This document shows, one piece after another, positions 11,319 to 20,512 of a DNA stretch of 64,000 nt. This DNA comes from Lonicera japonica (lineage: Eukaryota; Streptophyta; Magnoliopsida; Dipsacales; Caprifoliaceae), in the NCBI GenBank assembly GCA_021464415.1, contig CM038467.1, positions 53,239,309 through 53,303,308 of the forward strand, written 5' to 3'. The notes beneath the pieces were generated by a model, which worked only from the letters and a program-made list of their open reading frames with translations, searched no databases and had not been told where the DNA came from. Within the stretch, counting starts at the first letter, position 1, and every line of letters starts with the position of its first letter. A program made the position numbers and the translations under genes.

Positions 11319-13004
11319 TGTGAGAATCCACAAATGCGACCCCCGAGTCTCGTCCCCGTTCGTTGGGCGTCTGATGCGTCGGAATGGATTACGTCGTTCC
11401 ATTTGCTTCTATCGGTATAAACAATTCATATCGGGTGTCCCTCTATCCTATTTCTAGATGCAAGAGGGTTCATTCAGAGTCGCCAGTACATTTTACGAGA
11501 AAACGAAAAAAAAGGGTCGTGTAAGAGAAGAGACTACAGATAAGCCTCTCTTTACACGTTTGTCTACGAAACCAAGATTCTATAGGGTTCGGGAACTATA
11601 TTACGTTTGGGAAGGTGTTAAGCACCCATTCCGCCCTTTCGGTCTCTAGTGGTCTTATATATTTATTTTATGTTGAAAAACTTGGATGCTTTTACTAACA
11701 GTCTACTATTTTTTTGAATAAAAACCCTAATTTTTAGGGAAAGCGGGAAAGGGTATGAAAAACCTTTGTATTCCGAGATCCAATGTTTTATTTTTGAAAG
11801 AAGTAAATACGAATGACAAAAAGTTGTATTATTTGTAGAGAGGGAGTTTCCCATATTATTTCTCAGATAAGGACGGTTTTCCTGGGTTTTGACTTCTTTT
11901 TGGAAAAGTTTGGATCTCTTATCGGAATTAATTTTAATATGGAATCAGAACTTTTGAATGGAGTTCTTCCAGACATATCGCAGTCTATTGTGGAGACAGG
12001 ATATACCGGGTTTGGAATTCCTAAGTAGGTTACATCAATCCGGGTTTTGAAAACAGAATTTTATCCGGATGATAGTGTACTTACTCTTCTGGTTTTGCAA
12101 ATGATTTTATCAGGATCTTTTGTTTTGAAAACAGTAAACTATCTGTAACTTGACAATAAGTTTATTCAAATAAAACTTGGACAAAATAACAGAAATAAAA
12201 CGAGTACACAGATATCAAATGTTTAAATACTAGAAGAGATTTTATTTACCTTCCCGACGAGAATAATAATAAGAAAGAAAATATAATACGGCAGAGAGAT
12301 CTCCGGCGATAATAATCTTCTCCTTATTCAGATATTTTCGAGAATTCGATTCCAGAGACGGGACACGTCGAGTGTCGAGAATAGATTGGATAATTCTTCA
12401 GAAATAAGACGATAATCGAAAAAAATGCTTGACGAAAGATCAAAAAATTAGATCATAAACTTTGCTGCCAAACTGCTCTAAAACTGCTGTTTTTTGCTCT
12501 GTTTTTGGTGTTTTTGTTGCTGTCCCACTGCCGTCTAGAACCCATGGGGGTGCTGGCCTATTTATAGTGGTGAAAAGGTGTATGTCGCGCGACATTTTGG
12601 TGTATGTCGCGCGACAATCTTGACTGTCGTGCGACATTCTACTTTAATGATGATTCTGACTCACTGATGAGTCAGAAAGTGGAGTGGTGGGGGCATTTGT
12701 CGTGCGACATGTCCCTATATGGGGTGATTGTCGTGCGACATTCTACTTTTAATGATGATTCTGACTCACTGATAAGTCAGAAAGTGGAGTGGTGGGGTGA
12801 TTGTCGCGCGACAATCCCCTGTATAGGGACATGTCGTGCGACACACTGCATTGTCCTGCGACATTTCACTTTTAAAACATGTTTGTTTGGCCAACAAACT
12901 CTTTAGGGGCAGTTCCGGGTGTTCGAGTGAGTCCCGGACTCAAAAAATAGTACTTTCGAAGGTCGTTAGGGTTCTTGCGGGGGTCACGGATCGGGGTGTC
13001 TACA
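11319..13004 (-). repeat. 3' LTR of the Tat element
   Basis: It is 1686 bp and matches the 5' LTR from end to end. It has one additional approx. 22 bp unit carrying a palindrome (12583-12604), giving eight palindrome-like sites. The sequence just inside it (13005-13020, minus strand TTGAGTCGAGAGGGTC) is only weakly purine-rich, so the polypurine tract is a tentative call. Confidence 0.92.
12558..12863 (-). promoter_or_regulatory. U3 promoter module: TATA box and palindrome array (3' LTR copy)
   Basis: On minus the TATA box is CTATAAATAG (12558-12567). Upstream lie eight 12 bp sites at 12583, 12605, 12625, 12698, 12729, 12802, 12832 and 12852. The sequences are TGTCGCGCGACA (perfect palindrome), TGTCGTGCGACA and one TGTCCTGCGACA. 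Distances between starts are 22, 20, 73, 31, 73, 30 and 20 bp. Between sites lie inverted TGACTCA/TGAGTCA pairs (12656-12675, perfect; 12761-12780, one mismatch), which are GCN4-like bZIP sites in form. That the array is an enhancer is inference from position and repetition. Confidence 0.6.
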
Positions 13005-13240
13005 GACCCTCTCGACTCAAGCTCCTTGCTTGCAAGGAATTGAGGCGACTGGAAGAGATCGCGATCGATGGCTCCCGCAAGAACTCTAAAGAAGTGTATG
13101 TATGAAAAGGTGTTCGGAGATGCCTCCAGAGAGGGCTTTTATTACCTCACCGCCTCTTTCGAGGGCTTTTACTTGTTCCACTCGTCTCAGATGAAAAGAC
13201 TACCATTGCGCCTCTGTGCCTCTCTGTGAGGGCTTTTGAT
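13005..13240. other. Link between 3' LTR and minisatellite
   Basis: It holds the weak polypurine candidate next to the LTR and diverged, irregular relatives of the minisatellite piece (cagagagggctttt, tcgagggctttt). No gene. Confidence 0.4.
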
Positions 13241-14775
13241 CTGTAAAAGAAAAAAAATTGCCTCCGGAGAGGGCTTGTGCCTGTGGAAAGGACTTGGTGA
13301 CCGGTTTGCCTGTAGAAAGGGCTTATGTGAATGGTTTGCCTCCGGAGAGGGCTTGTGCCTATAGAAAGGACTTGTGGGTGATGTTTTTCCTGTAGAAAGA
13401 GGTTATGTGAATAGATTGCCTCCGGAGAGGGCTTGTGCTTGTGGAAAAGACTTGATGACCGGTTTGCCTGTAGAAAGGGCTTATGTGAATGGATTGCCTC
13501 CGGAGAGGGCTTGTGCCTGTAGAAAGGACTTGTGGGTGATGTTTTGCCTGTAGAAAGGGCTTATGTGAATGGATTGCCTCCGGAGAGGGCTTGTGCCTGT
13601 GGAAAGGACTTAATGACCGGTTTGCCTGTAGAAAGGGCTTATGTGAATGGTTTGCCTTCGGAGAGGGCATGTGCCCGTAGAAAGGACTTGTGGGTGATGT
13701 TTTGCTAGTAAAAAGGGCTTATGTGAATGGATTGCCTCCGGAAAGGGCTTGTGCCTGTGGAAAGGACTTGATGACCGGTTTGCCTGTAGAAAGGGCTTAT
13801 GTGAATGGATTGCCTCCGGAGAGGGCTTGTGCCTGTAGAAAGGACTTGTGGGTGATGTTTTGCCTGTAAAAAGGGCTTATGTGAATGGATTGCCTCCGGA
13901 GAGGGCTTGTGCATGTGGAATGGACTTGATGACCGGTTTGCCTGTAGAAAGGGCTTATGTGAATGGTTTGCCTCCGGAGAGGGCTTGTGCCTATAGAAAG
14001 GACTTGTGGGTGATGTTTTGCCTGTAGAAAGGGCTTATGTGAATGGATTGCCTCCGGAGAGGGCTTGTGCTTGTGGAAAAGACTTGATGACCGGTTTGCC
14101 TGTAGAAAGGGCTTATGTGAATGGATTGCCTCCGGAGAGGGCTTGTGCCTGTAGAAAGGACTTGTGGGTGATGTTTTGCCTGTAGAAAGGGCTTATGTGA
14201 ATGGATTGCCTCCGGAGAGGGCTTGTGCCTGTGGAAAGGACTTGATGACCGGTTTGCCTGTAGAAAGGGCTTATGTGAATGGTTTGCCTTCGGAGATGGC
14301 ATGTGCCTGTAGAAAGGACTTGTGGGTGATGTTTTGCCTGTAAAAAGGGCTTATGTGAATGGATTGCCTCCCTTTCGTGCCTGTGGAAAGGACTTGATGA
14401 CCGGTTTGCCTGTAGAAAGGGCTTATGTGAATGGATTGCCTCCGGAGAGGGCTTGTGCCTGTAGAAAGGACTTGTGGGTGATGTTTTGCCTGTAGAAAAG
14501 GCTTATGTGAATGGATTGCCTCCGGAGAGGGCTTGTGCATGTGGAATGGACTTGATGACCGGTTTGCCTGTAGAAAGGGCTTATGTGAATGGTTTGCCTC
14601 CGGAGAGGGCTTGTGCCCGTAGAAAGGACTTGTGGGTTATGTTTTGCCTGTAGAAAGGGCTTATGTGACTGGATTGCCTCCGGAGAGGGCTTGTGCCTGT
14701 GGAAAGGACTTGATGACCGGTTTGCCTGTAGAAAGGGCTTTTGTGAATGGATTGCCTCCAGAGAGGGCTTGTGGT
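13241..14775. repeat. Dimeric minisatellite in the 3' region of the Tat element
   Basis: The anchor tccggagagg (or a one-base variant) occurs at 13263, 13341, 13421, 13499, 13579, 13657, 13737, 13815, 13895, 13973, 14053, 14131, 14211, 14289, 14369 (damaged), 14441, 14521, 14599, 14679 and 14757. Spacing alternates 78 and 80 bp, apart from one 72 bp step at the damaged unit. The 78 bp type contains gacttgatgaccgg and the 80 bp type gacttgtgggtgatg, so the higher-order unit is 158 bp. Each monomer is built from shorter gcctNtNGAAAGG-like pieces. Tandem repeats in the 3' untranslated region of Tat/Ogre elements are known and can seed satellites. Confidence 0.9.
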
Positions 14776-14814
14776 TTTTTGATTGTCTCTCTCTTCGATT
14801 GCTAGAGTGAGAGA

Positions 14815-15600
14815 GGGAAATTCTGGTGAGGGTGGAAAGAGCTCCTCGAGGTCTAATCTTTACCCGGATGTTTATTTTCCCATACCTTTCTGAAGTTTTA
14901 CTCTCATTTTTTCTTGACTGAAAATATTTCTCTCGGAAAGCAGTTTTCGAATTTTTCTTGCTCTTCACCGAGTGATGATTCGAGGTTTTTTCCAAATCAT
15001 CTCTTTTGTATCGTGCTGAAAAGAAAAATTTGTACGAAAGGTCAATCTCTGATCTCTGGTCTCTTTTTGATTCTCATTTTTGGTGGGCCCGCATCGTTTT
15101 CTGTTTTTCGATATCCTTATTCCTCCCTCTTTTGGGAAAGATTTTTCCTGGCCTTCTCTGTTTTTGACCAAGAATCTTTTTATCCCTTTGTCGTGATCAG
15201 GAGCCTTACTCACCCAAAACGAAGCCCTGAGCCGGTTTTGGCCTAGCTGTCACTTTTGGTGTGGCTCTCCCTGTCACTTTCATTTCTGTTTCTCTCACTC
15301 ACTTTCGGGCGCTCATGCGGGTTCTTTCTCTTTTCTACTCTTTCAATTTTTTCTATTCCCGTCTTATTCTGATATCTTGCTTTCTCTCATTGATGGTCTT
15401 TGTCCTTCTTGGGAGATCAGAGACTACTTTGTTTGTGTTTTCTTCTCGCATTTTTCAGAGAGATGATTTGGAAGTCTTTCCTAGATTTTTTCATCATTGG
15501 GGTGCGATTTTCAGAAAGGTTTTCGAAAACGGTTCCTCTGAAGCATCCCTGCAGGAGATAAAATGAGACAAAGGTCAAAAAATCAGGGGAGGGGGGCAAA
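14815..15600. other. Pyrimidine-rich region upstream of antisense gene A
   Basis: The plus strand is rich in T and C runs, as in plant 5' untranslated regions. Short open frames exist (for example 15261-15566) but show no family resemblance. It probably contains the promoter or leader of gene A. Confidence 0.35.
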
Positions 15601-15693
15601 TGTCGCGCGACACCTCGGAGAAAGGGCTCTTTGTCTAGCGACAAAGAGGCTATATGTTGCGCGACATATTGCTCTGCTATATGTTGCGCGACA
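15601..15693 (+). promoter_or_regulatory. Palindrome cluster directly before antisense gene A
   Basis: Four sites: TGTCGCGCGACA (15601-15612, perfect), TGTCTAGCGACA (15632-15643), TGTTGCGCGACA (15655-15666) and TGTTGCGCGACA (15682-15693). The last one ends at the base before the ATG at 15694. No TATA box is evident nearby, so the transcription start may lie further upstream. Confidence 0.5.
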
Positions 15694-17517
15694 ATGACCC
15701 GTCAGGAGGCGCGTCAGTATGCTCGTGTCCTTCTTTTATTGACGCTTCATGATCTGTTCGAGGCCCGTGGAGGGGACACGGACCATCTCTGGTGGCTGTC
15801 CTATCTTCGGGACTTTAGCATCATGTTCGACTATGACTGGGGAGGATTCATTCTCGCTGTCCTATATGATGCCATGGACCAGGTCTCTCGCCATTTAGCC
15901 CTAAACCTCAAGGGCTTCTCTTTACTATGGGAGGTACTTACTTTTGTCCTTTTATCTTTGCTTGAGTCCTTTATACATTACCTGTTTGATAATTGCTGAG
16001 ATCATTTATATTTCTTTTTCAGAGTTGGTTCGTGGCATATACACGTCCACGATTCATCGCGGGGAACTACAGGGCTCCTTATGTATACCGGACTCGGGAG
16101 ACCAGAGCTGCTGCCGTCCACGACCTGTTGGAGGAGCAGGTAAATATCTTAGCATTTTTGTTTTAATAAATAGTAAAATAAAATATGAATTACTAAAATA
16201 AAATCTTATTCTCTTTTCAGATTGAGTGGGCCCCTTGGGGTGATCTGGGCATCCATTTTGGATATGGCCGTGCTTTGGCTGCTTCGAGGATCAGGCGGCT
16301 TATCAGAGATGAGTACGGTCTTCACTTCTATTTAGGCGAGAGGGTTATTCGCCAGCATTCGCCTGCCCAGTGGCCTCGGGTTCCTTTATTCCCGCCAGTT
16401 CTGATGAGGCAGACGGGCGAGATTGACTCGGTGATGGTGCAGGCTCTTGTAGGCGGGCTCGGCTTTCAGAAGTTCACTGAGGAGGGGGATTATGCCTTCT
16501 TCGCTACCCGCTATCTAATGAGGGAGCCGAAGGGGACTCGGGGACGAGTCTTCTACAAGAGGTACCGGGCGTTGGGAGGCAATCCCAACTACATACGAGG
16601 ACAGACTCATTTGTACAGGACGGTCCTAGGTCATTTACCACCTGTCCCTGACCAAAGGGACAACATTTTGGATTCCGACGATGATGACCCTGATGGAAAG
16701 AGGGACGTCCCTGTCGGTGCCGAGGGAGGCGGTGATAGACCCAAGGGTGGTGATGATAGGCCCGAGGGCGGTGAGGGAGGTGGGACGGCGGCGGTTCCAG
16801 AACAGCCGCCTCAGACCGTACCGACAGAGGAGCAGCATGCTGAGAGAGAGAGAGGTGATTTCTCTGAGCGGTCCTGGGAGCTTGCAGACCTTGGATTTGA
16901 CTATAAGCAGTTTGGGCGGACTCCTTCTACTGCTGCTGCTACTTCTAGTGGGGTCCCACCTCTGAGGGAGACGGCTGTTGTGGACCCTCCTAGTGTTCGT
17001 ACTTTCGCCACACTGACTCCTCTTCCGTCTGATGCCATGGCCCCTCCGGTCAAATCCACAACTCCCGGTGGCTCATCTTCTCGTCCTCCTTTGTTCCCTA
17101 TTTGTGAGGAAGGTGGGTCCACTTCTGCTGCCATGCCGACGGGTTCATCCATTCATCCGGTAGACCTGCCGATACTTCCTCGAGATATCTCTTATGTCGG
17201 TGCCGGTCTACGTCGATATATGGTGCCTGAGTATCCTCTTCCGGAGGATACGTTTGACTACTTGGGTCGCCGTCCTGATGATGAGGTATGTACTTTTCTT
17301 CCCTCCATATCTCTTCATATTCATGCTTATTTATTTTAATAGTGCTGATTCCTCTTTCTTTCCTTTTTAGCAGGTGAGTGTGCGTGTGGCGGACCTGAGA
17401 GCTTGGCATTGTCAGTACCTCTACAGCTGGAACCTGCTCCAGTACGTTGGTCGAGACCCTACGACATACATGCGGGACTACCAGAGGGCGATCGACGTCT
17501 CCTTTGCGGGCAGATGA
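15694..17517 (+). CDS. Antisense gene A of the Tat element: spliced plant-mobile-domain-like protein
   Basis: Four exons with clean GT-AG borders, all phase 0: 15694-15933, 16023-16139, 16221-17285, 17371-17517; 522 codons without a stop. Exon 1 matches the C-terminal half of the plant mobile domain ('SYLRDFSIMFDYDWGG' then 'AVLYDAMDQVSR', like the Y-x-W-G-x-A-x-L-x-x-L-Y-x-x-L pattern). Exon 2 has S-W-F-V-A-Y-T-R-P-R-F; exon 3 begins I-E-W-A-P-W-G-D and later becomes disordered, rich in Gly, Asp and Pro. Exon 4 ends at TGA (17515-17517). The start is uncertain; an earlier in-frame Met lies at 15631, amid palindromes. An N-terminal half of the domain is not seen upstream. The intact exons contrast with the ruined pol. 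Confidence 0.65.
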
Positions 17518-17740
17518 CCCTCTATCTTCCTCTCGTGCTCGGACGGAGTCTCGGAGGAGCAGTAGTCGGACCTCCAGGCGATCTCGGTCTTCGGTGATTC
17601 GCCCGACGGCACCGATCCAGTCGACGGGGCCTTCTCAGGCAGCAGCTCCTTCTACTCAGGGCATCCCAGAGGTCGATCCTACTCCCGAGGAGGGTTCGGG
17701 TGATAGTGGGAGTGTGTCCAAACGCTCCCGATTAGATTAG
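17518..17740 (+). other. Ser/Arg-rich alternative C-terminal frame downstream of gene A
   Basis: An open frame runs from about 17400 to 17740, offset by one base from exon 4. It is rich in S-R-R and S-S-R and ends S-K-R-S-R-L-D, which looks like a nuclear localisation signal. It may be the true tail of gene A, reached by another splice site or lost through a one-base indel near the exon 4 stop. I cannot decide which. Confidence 0.4.
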
Positions 17741-18066
17741 CTTTCTTTCCTGTATTTAGTTAGTCCTTACAAATATGTAGTTTTTATTTTTTAGACTTTT
17801 AGACAGGGTTTTTTTGTAAAAAACTGTTCTTTTATTAGTTTTATATAAAAAAAAATCTTCATTTGTGTCTGATGTTACGCATTTATTTATCTAATGATGA
17901 AAAATAATTTACGTGGACCGATAGAGTAGGAATCATACTTTCGGGATGTTACTTAAGATATCTGCAAAAGAACAAAGTGAGCACAAATACATACGAAAGT
18001 GGATCTTTTGGCAAAACTGACTCTTACGTGTAAGAAAAACTCAAAACAGAGCACACCAAGGGCATT

Positions 18067-18145
18067 TGTCGCGCGACAATCCCTCCTGGATATGGATTTG
18101 TCTCGCAACAAACAGGTACATGAGTCCCCTTTTTTACTATAAATA
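18067..18145 (+). promoter_or_regulatory. Promoter of antisense gene B: palindromes and TATA box
   Basis: A perfect TGTCGCGCGACA lies at 18067-18078 and a degenerate TGTCTCGCAACA at 18099-18110, 32 bp apart. A plant-type TATA box, CTATAAATAC, is at 18137-18146, 39 bp before the ATG at 18185. The bases around the first site (GGGCATT before, TCCC then ATATGG after) resemble the LTR U3 around 12691-12725, so the promoter appears to be related in descent to the LTR promoter or to be kept similar to it. Confidence 0.6.
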
Positions 18146-18184
18146 CACCCATTTTCCTTCCTTCATCCTCGCACCTTTTCTACA

Positions 18185-19438
18185 ATGTCTTTTTATCTCA
18201 CAAATTCTGATTTTTCTTATGTTGAAGCCCGAGATGCTCTGATATCTTCTGAGAATGGCTTGAATTTTGGTGTATTCAGTCCTTTAGCGAGCTGGTGCCA
18301 TCGTCCTGTAGATTTTTCCTTTTTGCTTGGCGCTTTGTACTTCTGGAGTCCTGCAGATCATCTTTTCCGTTTTGGACTAGATGAGCTCTGCCCGACTTAT
18401 GAAGAGTTTTCTTGGCTGTTGCATTCTGATGTTCATCTTCTGATGGCTGTTCCCGTAGAAGAAATTGGTCCTCGAGAAATGCTGATCGCCCTGCTAATTC
18501 CCCAAGCGGCTTGTGATGGCTTTATTATTGACAGACTTCTTGACCTCCATAAAATGATGAGGTTCTTTCATCGTTACGGGGAGAGAACTTCTTATAGTGC
18601 GGGGCGTACTGTGGCAGCCTTGATTTGTCTTGTTTCTGATATGCTATTGGTGACGGGCTCTACCCGTGTCGATCCGGCTATTCTGAGTTTGATTTATCAG
18701 GTAAGAAATGGGGAATCTATAGTGCCCATAGTCCTGGCAGAGACCCTGAATGGCCTAGATGATCTTAAAAGGGGGGCTTCAACCTTCCTCAGGGGGAGTC
18801 CGCGCTTGCTATATATGTGGCTGTTGGAGCGTTTCCGATCAGTGGGTTTCAATAGGGTTCAGCTTGACAACCCGTCCTACTTCTTCCATCGTCCCCTCTT
18901 TGGTGCCTTGATCATGTCTTCCTCTGATTGGACGGTATAGTTTTCGGAGAATTCTCAGGCCATTCGGTGGAACATTCCTTGGTGGAAGCTAAGGGCGATA
19001 GTGCTTAGTACTGGGGGGCAGAATTACGTTCGGCTCCATGGGCTCTGGTTCACTTCTTTTTATCTCCCAGGACGTCTTCTTCGGCAGTTTAACATTCCCC
19101 AGGGCATTCCCCTTGGCCTGAACAACTTTTCTTCTGAGTCTAAATTCTTGACCCATCATGTTTCTTCATCTGTGGAGAGAGTGTGGCGTGCTCGACTGAC
19201 TCGTCAGTTCAACCATACCTGTTTTGGTATTTCCAGGCCCCTCCGGGCTGACATCATCCGTTCTCTTTGGGGGTCTCTTGAAGAGGAGCTGATTGATGAC
19301 TCCTTTCAGATGGAGTGGTTTCAGTTCATGGATTCTGAGCCTACAGAGGAAAGCATTGTCTCTGCGTACCAGATTCTGGATGAGGCTCGAATTGACTTGG
19401 CTACTGAAGACCCTGCTTGGCCAACCCCTAGGGTTTAG
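18185..19438 (+). pseudogene. Antisense gene B of the Tat element: plant-mobile-domain-like protein with one stop
   Basis: A single frame of 418 codons opposite to pol is broken only by TAG at 18938-18940. The first half has the fold signature of the plant mobile domain/DUF7745 group: an aromatic stretch 'LYFWSPADHLFRFG' followed by 'DELCPTYEEFSWLL', like the F-x-F-x(3)-E-M/L-x-P-T-L-E-E-x-x-x-L-L pattern of that family. The second half has 'LHGLWFTSFYLPGRLLRQF' and an acidic tail. PMD genes are known as passengers in several plant transposons, and antisense ORFs at this place are known in Tat elements. The function is not established. A TATA box and palindrome lie just upstream. Confidence 0.7.
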
Positions 19439-19653
19439 GTCTTTCTGTATGATATATCTCCTTTTTAACCTTCGGTGTTCAGAACCACCTTAATAATAAA
19501 CAAAGGACTTCTTATGAGAAAATTTCTTTGCAATGTTTAAACTGGGCCTGAAGTCACTTCTCAGGTTGCCTACGTTCCCCTTTTGATTTTTCCAGAAACA
19601 CAATTTTGAGTTGGGGCTCAGGTTTACGTAGTTCTTAATCATACATGTTACAT
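19439..19653. terminator. Short convergent spacer between pol end and antisense gene B end
   Basis: About 215 bp separate the stop of the plus-strand gene B (19438) from the stop of minus-strand pol (19654). AT-rich sequence with aataataaa (19491-19499) could serve as a poly(A) signal for gene B. No other content is seen. Confidence 0.3.
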
Positions 19654-20512
19654 TTATTTGTAGTACTTCTTTAGTCGATCCATGTTGACTGGGGAATGTA
19701 GCAACTGTCCGTCCAAATCAACAAGTATAGCGGCACCTCCTGTATCAATCTCTTTGACGATGTATGGTCCTGTCCACTTTTGCCCGAACTTTCCTCTTGG
19801 GTCTCTGGCTGGTTCTCGAATTTCTTTCAACACGATGTCGTTCTCATTGATACCCCGAGTCTTTACTTTCCGATTAAATGCTCGAGCGATTCTCCTCTGA
19901 TACCCTTGGTGGTGATATGCGGCTTTCAATCTTTTCTCATATAACAATGCCAATTCGTCGTAACGTGCCTGGACCCATTCCAGCTCATTAACTTGATTCT
20001 CTAGCATTACTCTGAAGGAGGGGACCTCTAATTCAACAGGGAGGACTGCTTCCATCCCGTATGTAAGTGAAAATGGTGTTGCCCCGGTAGAGGCCCTCTC
20101 AGTGGTGCGGTACCCCCAAACGCATATGGTAATTTTTCTGGCCAGTCTCGACAGGTGTCGGTCATCTTGCTCAAGATATTCTTTAGATTCTTGTTGGCGG
20201 CCTCAACTGCTCCATTAGTTTGCGGTCTGTATGGCGAAGATCTGTGTCGGGTAATACCGTATTCCTCCATGACTATATTAGCCTCTCCTTCGAAGTGGGT
20301 GCCGTTTCCGAGATGATTTCCTGTGGGACCCCATACCGACAGACGATATTCCGTTTGATGAATCGGGCAACTTTCTTGGCGTCAAGGGTCTGGAAAGACT
20401 CGACCTCTACCCATTTGGTGAAGTAGTCGATGGCCACTAGTATGAATTCGTGGCCGTTGCTGGCTTTGGGCGAAATTTTCCCAATGATGTCTATTCCCCA
20501 GGTAGCAAAAGG
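19654..20512 (-). pseudogene. Integrase catalytic core and C-terminal domain (frameshifted)
   Basis: The core begins W-G-I-D-I-I-G (first catalytic Asp), then A-I-D-Y-F-T-K-W-V-E. At the second catalytic Asp, normally in S-D-N-G-T-H-F, one base is missing (about 20311), which shifts the frame. The next frame (20270-20028) carries Y-R-P-Q-T-N-G-A-V-E-A-A-N-K with the third acidic residue. A further shift near 20060 leads to the C-terminal frame 20055-19654: M-E-A-V-L-P-V-E, a helical linker, G-P-Y-I-V and the end R-L-K-K-Y-Y. Integrase is not functional in this copy. Confidence 0.88.

Noticed and set aside
13241..14775. CRISPR-like array
   Set aside because: Alternating repeats have no unique spacers, the genome is plant, and there is no cas gene.
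13359..14995. Several minus-strand open frames encoding repeated HKPFLQA/STGTSPLRR peptides
   Set aside because: They are translations of the minisatellite; units of 78 and 80 bp (158 bp together) are not multiples of three in step, so the frames shift and end arbitrarily.
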